From assembly GCA_041397845.1 (NCBI GenBank), contig JAWKVW010000015.1, forward strand, positions 27,076 through 91,075: 64,000 nt of DNA, in the 5' to 3' direction. A program made the position numbers and the translations under genes. The notes under the pieces are model-generated. The model made no database searches, was not told the DNA's origin, and was given only the letters and a program-made list of their open reading frames with translations. Of this stretch, positions 19,326 to 28,324 are shown piece by piece (positions within the stretch are counted from its first letter, which is position 1; each line of letters begins with the position of its first letter). The DNA is from JAKPQE01 sp041397845. Its GTDB lineage: Bacteria > Pseudomonadota > Alphaproteobacteria > Rhizobiales > JAKPQE01.

Positions 19326-20375
19326 TCAGTTCGAAGCGGCCCAGGTGTTGAAGCGCTCGGTCAGCTTGTCGATGTTCTCGATCCAGAACTTGTCGGAGAT
19401 CTGGACGACGTTGGCCATGTTTTCCGGCGCGGTCGGCAGGTCGGAGAGGCGCTCGGGGTCGATGAGGGCGGTCGCGCCCTTGTTGGTGACGCCGTAGGCA
19501 ATGGCCTCGGGGAGCTTTGCCTGGTTCTCGGCCTTGCCGACGAAGTCGAGGAAGGCATAGGAGGCGTCGAGGTTCGGCGTGGTCTTCAGGATGACCCAGC
19601 TATCGAGGGTGAACAGCGAGCCGTTCCACTGGATGCCGAAATTGCGCTTGTCGTTGCGGTTGGCGGCGTCGATGCGGCCGTTATAGACCGAGGTCAGCAC
19701 CACTTCGCCGGAGGCGAGGAGCTGCGGCGGCTGGGCGCCGGACTTCCACCAGACGAGATCCTTCTTGATGGTGTCGAGCTTCTTGAAGGCGCGATCGACG
19801 CCCTCGTCGGTGGCCAGAACGCCGTAGACATCGGCCGGGGTGACGCCGTCGGCAATGAGGGCGATCTCGAGATTGGTCTTGGGGCCCTGGCGCAGGGCGC
19901 GCTTGCCCGGGTATTTGGCGGTGTCGAAGAAATCGGCCCAGCCGCCCGGCGCCTCGGCGGTCTTGTCCTTGTCGTAGCCGAGAACGAAATTGTAGACGAT
20001 CGAGCCAACGCCGCAGTCATGCACGGCGGCCGGCATATAGGCGTCCTTGCCGCCGATCTTGTCCCAGTCGAGCTCGACGAACATGCCCTCGTCGCAGCCG
20101 ATCTCGAGCTCCTCGCTTTCGACCTGGACGACGTCCCAGCCGGAATCGGTGCCGCCCTGGACCTTGGAGCGCAGCACGCCGATGCCGCCGTCCCAGCTCT
20201 CGTCGATCATGGCGGTGCCGGTCGCCTTGAACGGCTCGAAATAGACGGCCTTCTGGGCGTCCTGATATGCGCCGCCCCAGGATACGACGGTGAGCGGGCG
20301 CTCGGCGAGGACGGTGCCGGCAAACAGGCCGGCACCGGCGAGGATGGTGGCCGCGAACAACAGCTTCTTCTTCAT
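19326..20375 (-). CDS. ABC transporter substrate-binding protein, PotD/PotF type
   Basis: A 349-residue periplasmic protein starting MKKKLLFAATILAGAGLFAG, a Sec signal with a VLA-E cleavage site. The mature start ERPLTVVSWGGAYQDAQKAV is typical of spermidine/putrescine-type binding proteins (extracellular solute-binding family 1/8). The ATG at 20375 is favoured by GGAGGAAG five bases upstream. The regulator and catabolic genes beyond the ATPase suggest a ligand such as a polyamine, GABA or 5-aminovalerate; the sequence alone does not settle it. Confidence 0.88.
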   Translation of the reverse strand: MKKKLLFAATILAGAGLFAGTVLAERPLTVVSWGGAYQDAQKAVYFEPFKATGTAMIDESWDGGIGVLRSKVQGGTDSGWDVVQVESEELEIGCDEGMFVELDWDKIGGKDAYMPAAVHDCGVGSIVYNFVLGYDKDKTAEAPGGWADFFDTAKYPGKRALRQGPKTNLEIALIADGVTPADVYGVLATDEGVDRAFKKLDTIKKDLVWWKSGAQPPQLLASGEVVLTSVYNGRIDAANRNDKRNFGIQWNGSLFTLDSWVILKTTPNLDASYAFLDFVGKAENQAKLPEAIAYGVTNKGATALIDPERLSDLPTAPENMANVVQISDKFWIENIDKLTERFNTWAASN

Positions 20376-20438
20376 GACGACTTCCTCCATGTTCGGCGCC
20401 GGGGGCGGTGCCCGGTGCCGTGTTTGCCGATTGTCAGG

Positions 20439-21563
20439 TCAACTTTCCAGCGGCAGGGCGCGGCCGTCATGCGGGCGCCAGCCGAGCGGCACGGACGCGC
20501 CGGGCCGCAAATCGCCGGCGCCGACGACGGGCGCCTTGACGACGAAATCCTCACGGCCGAGCGCGGCAAGGCGCAGGCGCAGATGGTCGCCGTGGTAGAT
20601 GATTTCCGAGACGATGCCCTCGTGGCGGTTGTGGGCGCCGGCCGCGGCGTCGCCGACGGCAATGCGCTCCGGACGCAGCGAGACGAGCACGCCGGTGCCG
20701 CCGGAAAGGCCGGGGCCGGCCTCGGCGAGGACGCGGGCGCCGTCGGCCAGCTCGATTTCGGCAAGGCCGTCGGCCAGCGAGGCGACCTTGCCCTCGATAC
20801 GGTTGTTCTCGCCGATGAACTGGGCGACGAAGGCGGTGTTCGGATGCTCGTAGATGGTGCGCGGGGCGTCGATCTGCTGGATGCAGCCATCATTGAAGAC
20901 GGCGACGCGGTCGGACATGGTCAGGGCCTCGCCCTGATCATGGGTGACATAGACGACGGTGACGCCGAGCCGCTCGTGGATGTGCTTGATCTCGTACTGC
21001 ATATGCTCGCGCAACTGCTTGTCGAGCGCGCCGAGCGGTTCGTCCATCAGCACCAGTTTCGGCTCGAAGACGAGGGCGCGGGCGAGGGCGACGCGCTGCT
21101 GCTGGCCGCCGGAGAGCTGGATCGGGCGCCGGTCGCCGTAGCCGGTGAGGCGCACCATGTCGAGGGCGCGGGCGACGGCGGCCTCGATCTCGGCCCGGCC
21201 GAGGCGGCGAACCTCGAGCGGGAAGGCAAGGTTCTCGGCAACGGTCATGTGCGGAAAGAGGGCATAGTTCTGAAAGACCATGCCAAGACCGCGCCGGTGC
21301 GGCGGGGTGCGGGTGATGTCGGCGCCTTCCAGAAGGATGCTGCCGCGGGTCGGCGCCTCGAAGCCGGCGAGCATCATCAGCGTCGTCGTCTTGCCGGAGC
21401 CGGACGGGCCGAGCAGGGTGAGGAATTCGCCGCGCAGGATGTCGAGGTCGAGATTGCGCACGACGAGCACGCGCCCGTCGTAGCTCTTGTCGACCTTGTC
21501 GAAACGGACGATGCACGAAGCCTCGCCGCCGGCCTGCCGACTGTCCGCCCCGGCTCCCGTCAT
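20439..21563 (-). CDS. ABC transporter ATP-binding protein, PotA type
   Basis: A 374-residue ATPase: Walker A LLGPSGSGKTTTLMM (about residue 50), Q loop MVFQNYALFPHMTV, signature LSGGQQQRVALARAL, Walker B VLMDEPLGALD, H loop YVTHDQGEALT, then a TOBE domain from about residue 285. It is the first gene of the importer operon. An 18-base palindromic operator lies about 70 bases upstream. Confidence 0.92.
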   Translation of the reverse strand: MTGAGADSRQAGGEASCIVRFDKVDKSYDGRVLVVRNLDLDILRGEFLTLLGPSGSGKTTTLMMLAGFEAPTRGSILLEGADITRTPPHRRGLGMVFQNYALFPHMTVAENLAFPLEVRRLGRAEIEAAVARALDMVRLTGYGDRRPIQLSGGQQQRVALARALVFEPKLVLMDEPLGALDKQLREHMQYEIKHIHERLGVTVVYVTHDQGEALTMSDRVAVFNDGCIQQIDAPRTIYEHPNTAFVAQFIGENNRIEGKVASLADGLAEIELADGARVLAEAGPGLSGGTGVLVSLRPERIAVGDAAAGAHNRHEGIVSEIIYHGDHLRLRLAALGREDFVVKAPVVGAGDLRPGASVPLGWRPHDGRALPLES

Positions 21564-21630
21564 CCAGCCCGCTCCTGTTGTTGTCGCCGCCCCGGGTCGA
21601 TGCAGCTTGCCCCGGTTTTGGCCGGCTGGA

Positions 21631-21648
21631 AAGTCAAAATATTGAGCG
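21631..21648. promoter_or_regulatory. Operator copy upstream of the importer operon
   Basis: AAGTCA-AAATAT-TGAGCG resembles the perfect palindrome at 22342-22359 (shared core TCAAAATA-TGAGC). It sits between the importer ATPase start and the end of the XRE-cupin regulator gene, where an importer promoter is expected. Confidence 0.45.
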
Positions 21649-21687
21649 ATTGCATATTAGAATACCACAAAATCCGCATATGCCGCG

Positions 21688-22269
21688 TCAGAGATAGGGC
21701 GGCGTGCAGGCGCTCACGACCTCGCAGGGGCGGTCGCCGACATTGCGGAAGCGGTGCGGCTGGCGGCTGTCGAAAAGATAGGCGTCGCCGGCCTTGAGGA
21801 TGCGGACCTTGTCGCCGACGGTCAGCTCGATCTCGCCGGAGATGACGACGCCGCCTTCATGGGAGACGTGTTCCAGCATCGCCGGCCCGGTGTCGGCGCC
21901 AGGTTCATAGCGCTCGTGCAGGATCTGCAGGTTGTGCGACCGGGCATTGCCGACCTGACGGAACGAAATGTTGCCGGTCGACATTTCCGGATCATGGATT
22001 TTCGTCAGACGGGACGTCAGATCAACCAGTTCGCTCGGGGTATAGAAGACCTTGTCGCCCTGATCCTGCTCGGGCTCGAAAAAATCGGCCATGGTCATCG
22101 GGATGCCGCCCAGAATCTTGCGCAGGGAGGCAACGGACGGGCTGTTGCGGTTCTGCTCGACCATGGAAATCATGCCATGGGTGACGCCGGCGCGCTCGGC
22201 GAGCTGGCGCTGGGTCATGCCGGCCGCCATGCGGACTTCCCGAAGCCTCTTGCCGACGTCGAATTCCAT
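21688..22269 (-). CDS. XRE-family regulator with cupin domain (PuuR-like)
   Basis: A 193-residue regulator with an N-terminal helix-turn-helix (RLREVRMAAGMTQRQLAERA, then GVTHGMISMVEQNRNSPS) and a C-terminal cupin domain (about residues 110-185, containing EHVSHEGGVVISGEIELTVG). This layout is that of PuuR, the putrescine-catabolism repressor of E. coli, and of relatives controlling amine uptake. It is divergent from the transaminase gene and just upstream of the importer operon. A matching palindrome occurs at both promoters, so I infer it represses both until the amine or its product binds. Confidence 0.88.
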   Translation of the reverse strand: MEFDVGKRLREVRMAAGMTQRQLAERAGVTHGMISMVEQNRNSPSVASLRKILGGIPMTMADFFEPEQDQGDKVFYTPSELVDLTSRLTKIHDPEMSTGNISFRQVGNARSHNLQILHERYEPGADTGPAMLEHVSHEGGVVISGEIELTVGDKVRILKAGDAYLFDSRQPHRFRNVGDRPCEVVSACTPPYL

Positions 22270-22341
22270 GCCATCCTCCCCTTGTTCGGATTGGATCGCA
22301 AAACCGCCGGAATTGCAATGTCCGGAATACCGTGACCAGAT

Positions 22342-22359
22342 TGCTCAAAATAATGAGCA
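22342..22359. promoter_or_regulatory. Palindromic operator upstream of transaminase gene
   Basis: A perfect inverted repeat TGCTCA-N6-TGAGCA lies in the divergent region between the regulator (start 22269) and the transaminase (start 22406). A degenerate copy is at 21631-21648. Confidence 0.6.
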
Positions 22360-22405
22360 GTGATACTGAATCTCATCCACGACCGGCGAAGAAGGAGCCG
22401 CGCCT

Positions 22406-23695
22406 ATGACCGAGTTTGCCAAGGAACTGAGGGCTGCGCAGGACAAGGCCGTGCCGCGCGGCGTCGCGACCAAGTCGATCTATGTCGTGAAGGCCGAGAA
22501 CGCCGAGCTCTGGGATGCGGACGGCAAGCGCTATCTCGATTTCGCCGCCGGCATCGCCGTCGTCAATACCGGCCACCGGCACCCGGAAGTGACGAGCGCG
22601 GTTGCCAGGCAGCTCGATGCCTTCACGCACACCTGTTTCCACGTCGCGCCGTATGAGGGCTATATCCGGCTTGCCGAGCGGCTGAACGCGCTGACGCCGG
22701 GCGAGCATGACAAGAAGACGATGTTCGTGACGACCGGCGCCGAGGCGGTCGAGAACGCCATCAAGATCGCCCGCAACGCCACCGGCCGCACCGCGATCGT
22801 TGCCTTCAACGGCGCCTTCCACGGCCGCACGATGATGGGCATGGCGCTGACCGGCAAGGTCGTTCCCTACAAGAAGGGGTTCGGGCCGTTCCCGGCCGAG
22901 GTCTATCACGCGCCGTTCCCGAAGGCGTTCTACGGCATTTCCGTCGAGGAGGCGGTGGCCGGGCTCGAGCAGCTTTTCGCCTCCGACGTCGACCCGGGGC
23001 GGGTGGCGGCGGTGATCGTCGAGCCGGTACAGGGCGAGGGCGGGTTCTATCCGGCGCCGGCCGAGTTCCTCCGGGCGCTGCGCACGCTCTGCGACCGGCA
23101 CGGCATGCTGCTCATCGCCGACGAAATCCAGACCGGCATCGCGCGGACCGGCAAGATGTTCGCGGTCGAGCATTCCGGCGTCGTGCCGGACATCATCACC
23201 ATGGCCAAGGGCCTTGGCGGCGGTTTCCCGTTCGCGGCGGTGACCGGGCGGGCCGAGATCATGGACGCGGCCGAGCCGGGCGGTCTTGGCGGTACCTATG
23301 GCGGCAGCCCGATCGGCATCGCGGCGGCGCATGCGGTGCTCGACGTCGTCGAAAAGGAAGACCTCTGCGCCCGCTCGGTCGAGCTCGGGCTGATGTTCCG
23401 CGAGCGGCTGCAGGCGCTCTCGCAGCGCAACGAGTTCGCGGCGATCGGCGAGGTGCGCGGGCTTGGCGCGATGGTGGCGTTCGAACTGGTGAAGGACCGG
23501 GTGAGCAAGGCGCCGGATGCGCAACTGACGGCGGCGGTCGTTGCCAAGGCGCAGGAGAAGGGCCTCATCCTGTTGTCCTGCGGCACGGGCGCGAACGTCA
23601 TCCGCCTTCTGGCGCCGCTGACCATTCCGATGGAGCAGGCGCGGGAAGGCATGGATATTCTCGAAAGTGCTCTTGCCGAGGCGGTCGGGGTCTGA
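22406..23695 (+). CDS. gabT: 4-aminobutyrate (or 5-aminovalerate) transaminase
   Basis: A 429-residue class III aminotransferase with the PLP lysine in IITMAKGLGGGFPFAAV, GAEAVENAIKIAR near the cofactor phosphate site and ADEIQTGIARTGKMF. AAGGAG stands eight bases before the ATG. GabT-type enzymes transfer the amino group of GABA to 2-oxoglutarate; the closely related DavT acts on 5-aminovalerate to give glutarate semialdehyde. The glutaryl-CoA dehydrogenase and CoA-transferase genes immediately downstream favour a C5 role, but no semialdehyde dehydrogenase is present here. Confidence 0.9.
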   Translation: MTEFAKELRAAQDKAVPRGVATKSIYVVKAENAELWDADGKRYLDFAAGIAVVNTGHRHPEVTSAVARQLDAFTHTCFHVAPYEGYIRLAERLNALTPGEHDKKTMFVTTGAEAVENAIKIARNATGRTAIVAFNGAFHGRTMMGMALTGKVVPYKKGFGPFPAEVYHAPFPKAFYGISVEEAVAGLEQLFASDVDPGRVAAVIVEPVQGEGGFYPAPAEFLRALRTLCDRHGMLLIADEIQTGIARTGKMFAVEHSGVVPDIITMAKGLGGGFPFAAVTGRAEIMDAAEPGGLGGTYGGSPIGIAAAHAVLDVVEKEDLCARSVELGLMFRERLQALSQRNEFAAIGEVRGLGAMVAFELVKDRVSKAPDAQLTAAVVAKAQEKGLILLSCGTGANVIRLLAPLTIPMEQAREGMDILESALAEAVGV

Positions 23696-23811
23696 CCACC
23701 ATAGGGCACGGAAACGGGGTGGCCGTGTCGTCGCGGCCGCCAAAGCGCATTTGACCCCGCATGGCCAAGCTTCCGGGCTCGCCATGCGGCCTGCATCTGG
23801 AGTGGAAAAGC

Positions 23812-25017
23812 ATGGGCGAGGGCAGTTCCGGCAAGGCGATGGCGCCGTTCAAGTGGGATGACGCGTTCCTTCTCGACGACCAGCTCGAGGAAGACGAGCG
23901 GCTGATCCGCGACGCGGCGCGCGACTATGCCGCCGACAAGCTGGCGCCGCGGGTCATCGAGGCCTATCGCAGCGAGAAGACCGATCCCTCGATCTTTGCC
24001 GAAATGGGCTCGCTCGGACTGCTCGGCCCGACGGTGCCGGAGGCCTATGGCGGGGCCGGGACGAACTACGTCTCCTATGGCCTCATCGCCCGCGAGATCG
24101 AGCGGGTCGATTCCGGCTATCGCTCGATGATGAGCGTGCAGTCCTCGCTGGTGATGTTCCCGATCCATGCCTATGGCAGCGAAGAGCAGCGAATGAAGTA
24201 CCTGCCGAAACTCGCCTCCGGCGAATGGATCGGCTGCTTCGGCCTTACCGAGCCGGATGTCGGTTCCGATCCCGGCGGGATGTGGACGCGGGCCGAGAAG
24301 GTGGCGGACGGCTACCGGCTGACCGGGTCGAAAATGTGGATTTCGAACGCACCGATCGCCGACGTCTTCGTCGTCTGGGCGAAGTCGGCGGCCCATGACG
24401 GACAAATCCGCGGCTTCGTCCTCGAAAAAGGGATGAAGGGCCTTTCAGCGCCGAAAATCGAGGGCAAGCTGTCGCTGCGCGCCTCGATCACCGGCGAGAT
24501 CGTCATGGACGGCGTTGTCGTGCCGGAGGAGAACCTGCTGCCGAACGTTTCCGGGCTGAAGGGGCCGTTCGGCTGCCTCAACCGGGCGCGCTACGGCATT
24601 TCCTGGGGTGTGCTCGGGGCGGCGGAGTTCTGCTGGCACGCGGCGCGGCAGTATACACTCGACCGCAAGCAGTTCGGCCGGCCGCTGGCGCAGACCCAGC
24701 TCATCCAGAAGAAGCTCGCCGACATGCAGACCGAGATCACCCTCGGCCTGCAGGGCTCGCTGCGGGTCGGCCGCATGCTCGACAACGGCACGGCGGCACC
24801 GGAGGCGATCAGCCTCGTCAAGCGCAACAATTGCGGCAAGGCGCTCGATGTCGCGCGGATGGCGCGCGACATGCACGGCGGCAACGGCATTTCCGAGGAA
24901 TTCCAGGTGATGCGTCACATGGCGAACCTCGAAACGGTCAATACCTACGAGGGTACGCATGACGTGCATGCGCTGATCCTCGGCCGGGCGCAGACCGGGC
25001 TGCAGGCGTTCTTCTGA
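23812..25017 (+). CDS. gcdH: Glutaryl-CoA dehydrogenase
   Basis: A 401-residue acyl-CoA dehydrogenase. The C-terminal motif TYEGTHDVHALILGRAQTG contains the catalytic glutamate in the setting typical of glutaryl-CoA dehydrogenase. FAD-site motifs FGLTEPDVGSDPGGM and KMWISNAPIADVFVVWAK are present. It oxidises and decarboxylates glutaryl-CoA to crotonyl-CoA with electrons passing to ETF. ATG at 23812 is preferred because GGAG lies nearby and the protein then has the family length; 23761 would add 17 residues. Confidence 0.93.
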   Translation: MGEGSSGKAMAPFKWDDAFLLDDQLEEDERLIRDAARDYAADKLAPRVIEAYRSEKTDPSIFAEMGSLGLLGPTVPEAYGGAGTNYVSYGLIAREIERVDSGYRSMMSVQSSLVMFPIHAYGSEEQRMKYLPKLASGEWIGCFGLTEPDVGSDPGGMWTRAEKVADGYRLTGSKMWISNAPIADVFVVWAKSAAHDGQIRGFVLEKGMKGLSAPKIEGKLSLRASITGEIVMDGVVVPEENLLPNVSGLKGPFGCLNRARYGISWGVLGAAEFCWHAARQYTLDRKQFGRPLAQTQLIQKKLADMQTEITLGLQGSLRVGRMLDNGTAAPEAISLVKRNNCGKALDVARMARDMHGGNGISEEFQVMRHMANLETVNTYEGTHDVHALILGRAQTGLQAFF

Positions 25018-25121
25018 TCGCCTTGCCGCGATGAGGACTTCGGCGACGGCGGGGTGATTGTCCGCCTTGGCCAAGGGCAGTTTGGCCTCATTCCGCTTCT
25101 CGAGCTTTCGCGGTGGACGAC

Positions 25122-26332
25122 ATGACGAAACCGCTCGCCGGCCTCAAGGTCGTGGAACTTGCCCGCATTCTCGCCGGCCCCTGGGCCGGGCAGGCGCTCG
25201 CCGACCTCGGCGCCGAGGTCATCAAGGTGGAGCGGCCGGGGGCGGGCGACGATACGCGCGGCTGGGGGCCGCCCTTTGTCGATGCACCGGATGGGGCAAG
25301 GGCCGACGCGGCCTATTTCCATTCCTGCAACAGGGGCAAGCGGTCAATTGCCGTCGATTTCGAGACGGAGGCGGGCCGCGCGATCGTTCTTCGGCTCGTT
25401 GCCGAGGCGGATGTCGTCATCGAGAACTTCAAGACCGGCGGGCTTGCCAAATACGGGCTCGACCATGCGAGCCTCAAGGCACTGAATCCGCGGCTCGTCT
25501 ATTGCTCGATCACCGGTTTTGGCCAGACGGGGCCCTATGCCAGCCGGCCGGGATATGACTTCATGATCCAGGGCATGGGCGGCATCATGGACCTGACCGG
25601 CGAGCCGGACGGGGCGCCGACAAAGGTCGGGGTCGCCTTCGCCGACGTGTTCACCGGGCTTTACGCGACGATCGGCATTCAGGCGGCGCTGCTGCGGCGG
25701 GCGGTGACGGGCGAGGGCGGCATGGTCGACATGGCGCTTCTCGATGTGCAGGTCGGCGTTCTTGCCAATCAGGCGATGAACTATCTCGTCTCTGGCATGG
25801 CGCCGAAGCGGATGGGCAATTCGCATCCGAACATCGTGCCGTACCGCGTCTATCCGGCGGCGGACGGGCATCTCATCATCGCCTCCGGCAATGAACGGCA
25901 GTGGCGCGACATCTGCGCCATTCTCGGGCTCGAGGCGCTTGCCGGCGACGAACGGTTCGCGACCAACGCGCTGCGCGTGAAGAACAGGATGGCGCTCGAG
26001 CCGCTGATCGAGGCGCGCACCGCTGCCTTTTCGCGCGACGACCTGCTGGCGCGGCTCGAGGCGGCCAAAGTGCCGGCCGGGCCGATCAACAGCGTTGCCG
26101 ACGTCTTTGCCGACCCGCAGGTCGTGGCGCGACAGATGCGGATCGACCTGCCGACGCCGCAGGGCGGCAGCGTGCCATCGGTGCGCTCGCCGATCGTTCT
26201 CGATGGCGCGCCGGCCGTTGCCGATACCGCCGCACCGCGGCTTGGGGCTGGACACGGACGCGGTCCTTGCCATGCTCGGCTATTCGGCGGACGAGATCGC
26301 CGGGCCTGCGCGAAGCGGGGGTGGTTGGCTGA
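25122..26332 (+). CDS. CaiB/BaiF family (class III) CoA-transferase, probable glutarate CoA-transferase, frameshifted near 3' end
   Basis: A class III CoA-transferase starting MTKPLAGLKVVELARILAGP with the family motifs ADLGAEVIKVERPG, SITGFGQTGPY and YDFMIQGMGGIMDLTG; an aspartate in VDMALLD corresponds to the catalytic position. The last 30 residues are split by two frame changes, near 26245 (extra G) and 26300 (extra G), after which the natural end LREAGVVG and a TGA at 26330-26332 are reached. Its place after gcdH matches SUGCT-like enzymes that activate glutarate to glutaryl-CoA. A GTG at 25113 is an alternative start. Confidence 0.85.
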
Positions 26333-26387
26333 CATTGCGGGCCGGCGGCGGGCTGTGCTTGGCGTTTTTCAGATGAAACGTTCGGGT

Positions 26388-26454
26388 GGATTCCCGCTTT
26401 CGCGGGAATGACGACATCGTTGTGAGGCTTGGGTTCCCGCTTGCGCGGGAATGG
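26388..26454. repeat. REP-like palindrome doublet (left)
   Basis: Two palindromic units share the core TTCCCGCTT(T/G)CGCGGGAA at 26388-26412 and 26431-26454, 43 bases apart start to start. The same doublet, with the same order of T and G variants and the same 43-base spacing, occurs at 28325-28392 on the other side of the GIY-YIG/IS segment. Confidence 0.8.
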
Positions 26455-26637
26455 CGACGAGCTGGCGGAGGCCGGGGACGGCGAAGAGCCTCTGCGGGAA
26501 GCGCCCGGCAAATTCCGCTTTTCCCAATCGTCGATGACCTCCGAACGGGCAGGCGGATGGGAACTGCGCGTTGCCCTTCATCGAGAATTCAGGGATTTCG
26601 CGGCGTTCGATGGTGGTCCAGCCTTGCGGCATCGACC

Positions 26638-26664
26638 GTCATTCCCGCGCAAGCGGGGAATCCA
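26638..26664. repeat. Single REP-like palindrome, inverted
   Basis: The unit TCATTCCCGCGCAAGCGGGG followed by AATCCA is the reverse complement of the doublet units, with one extra G. It lies directly before the reconstructed 5' end of the GIY-YIG gene. Confidence 0.7.
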
Positions 26665-26687
26665 TTGGAGCAGCATCATTTGGAGAA

Positions 26688-26695
26688 GCATCCGG
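26688..26695. repeat. Target site duplication, left copy
   Basis: GCATCCGG directly precedes the left end of the IS256-family element and is repeated at 28030-28037 directly after its right end. Eight bases is the usual duplication length for this family. Confidence 0.7.
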
Positions 26696-28029
26696 GTTCT
26701 GTGCGTCAAGTTCTGCAAAATGGGCGGTCGTGACGGTGGTCATGCGACTTTTCGGAGTTCCGAGTTTTTGTGCTCCTTGAGGTCGTCCATGTTGATGTAG
26801 CGGTTTGCCTCCATCCAGTTTTCGTTGGTTTCGACGGCGAGCGCCCTGACGAGGCGCAGGCAGCTCTCGGCGTTGGGGGAAGATACGCACGACATAGGTT
26901 CGGCGTCTGATCTCCTCGTTGAGGCGTTCGAGCATGTTGGTCGACTTGAGGTGCTTGTGGTGCTGGCGCGGCAGCCGGAAGAAGGTCAACGTGGGTTCGA
27001 TGTTGTCCTCATCCGTCAGGCGGGGATATCTTGCCGACCATTTTGCCAGCCAGGCGGCGAGATCGGCCTTGGCCTCGGCAGGATCGCGACGGTCGTAGAG
27101 CCATCGAAGCTCCTGCAGGCAGTCGTCGCCATGTTTCCGCGGCAGGTGATCGAGGGCGTTCCTGAGGAAGTGCACGTAACAGCGCTGCCAGGCCGCTTCG
27201 GGGAATGACCTCGCCGATGGCGCGACGAGCCCGGCATGATCATCGGAGACGACGAACTCGACCCCCTTGAGGCCGCGCCCCTTGGGGGCGAGGAGGAGAT
27301 CCTTCCAGGTCGAGCGGCTCTCGCGACTGGCCATCTCGACGGCCAGGATCTGGCGCCGCCCGTCCCAGTCGTGCCGACCGCGATCGGCACCGCCTGGCTC
27401 ATGACGATGCCGGCCTCGCGCACCTTCTCGTAGCGGGCATCGAGGATCAGGTAGGGGAAGGCTCTTGCAGCAGGCGCCCGGCAAGAGCGGCAAGGCTCTC
27501 GTCCAGGCGCTTGTTGATTGCCGAGATGGCCGAGGCCGAGGAGGCGGCCCACAGCTCCTCGGTGATCGCCTTGACCTTGCGCGTCGAGACGCCCTGCACC
27601 GTCCACATCTCCGCCAGCGTCGCCACCAGCGCCCGCTCCGAGCGCTGGTAGCGCTCGAACAGCTCGGTCGAGAAGCGGCCCTGACGATCCTGGGGAACCC
27701 TCGGTTCCAGCTTGCCGACGCAGGTGACGAGCGTGCGGCCGTAATAGCCGGAGCGGTAGCCGAGCCGATCCGGCGTGCGCTCGCCCCTTCGAAGCGCGAG
27801 CGCCTCGTCCATCTCCGCCTCCAGAACCTCCTGCATCACGGCGCGGATCACCTCAGCGCAGCCCATCGGGCCTCGAAAGCAGAATGTCTTTGACGGCGGC
27901 GCCGGCGACCACCCACTTTCAAACTTGGTCATGGTGGCGTTCCTTCCACGGAATCGGTGACGTTGAGCATCACCAGCCTGCCATGACCGCCTCTCTCAGC
28001 GAATTTGCAGAACTCTCAGCACACTACCA
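26696..28029 (-). mobile_element. IS256-family insertion sequence
   Basis: About 1.33 kb bounded by the 8-bp duplication. The ends form an imperfect inverted repeat: GTGCGTCAAGTTCTGCAAA at 26701-26719 against GTGCTGAGAGTTCTGCAAA read inward from 28022 (15 of 19 match), with weaker matching to the outer ends. It contains one transposase gene on the minus strand. It has inserted into the 5' part of a GIY-YIG gene. Confidence 0.8.
26740..27932 (-). CDS. IS256-family transposase, frameshifted
   Basis: The frame from 27932 gives MTKFESGWSPAPPSKTFCFR and the conserved N-terminal mutator-type region (TRKVKAITEELW). The catalytic triad is recoverable across frames: Asp in YLILDARYEKVRE, Asp in VEFVVSDDHAGL, Glu in STNMLERLNEEIRRRTYVVR. 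Breaks lie near 27465, 27370, 27210 and 26885. The end WMEANRYINMDDLKEHK runs to a TGA at 26740. About 397 residues in total, normal for the family. Whether it is active depends on whether the breaks are real. Confidence 0.82.
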
Positions 28030-28314
28030 GCATCCGGCTGTTTACATCCTCGCAAGCAAGCAGAATGGCACCTTGTACATCGGAGTTACGAGTGATTTGC
28101 CAGGGCGGGCTTACCAGCATCGGAACGGCGTGGTCGAAGGATTTTTCAAGCGATACGGCGTTGTTCATCTGGTTTATTTCGAGGTGCATGAAACGATGAC
28201 GGACGCCATTCTTCGCGAAAGGCAAATGAAGAAATGGAACCGGGCCTGGAAAATCGGGTGATCGAGAAGGCAAACCCGGAGTGGCGGGATCTCTTTGACG
28301 AAATCACGCGCTGA
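28030..28314 (+). pseudogene. GIY-YIG nuclease-family gene, 5' end displaced by the insertion sequence
   Basis: From the target duplication the protein reads HPAVYILASKQNGTLYIGVT, then a GIY-YIG core (VYI ... LYIG, arginine in DLPGRAYQHRN, then FFKRYGVVHLVYFE and RERQMKKWNRAWKI) of the short URI/UPF0213 type. One missing base near 28258 causes an early stop; the normal end IEKANPEWRDLFDEITR closes at 28314. Removing the IS joins the left flank in frame (TTG at 26665 gives LEQHHLEKHPAVYIL), restoring an N-terminus of typical length. The track upstream into the IS (ATG at 27984) could still permit expression. Confidence 0.75.
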
Positions 28315-28324
28315 AATGTTGGCT

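Noticed and set aside
18957..21797. A 946-residue plus-strand open frame
   Set aside because: It is antisense to the PotB, PotD and PotA-type genes, is low-complexity G/A/D/V-rich and has no domain. Long antisense frames are expected at this GC content; the same applies to 1793-3661, 46730-48190 and 59349-61115.
26369..26632. An 87-residue minus-strand frame across the left REP doublet
   Set aside because: Its C-terminal third is a translation of the palindromes (IPAQAGTQ, SRESGNP), a common artefact across such repeats, and the rest has no recognisable homology.
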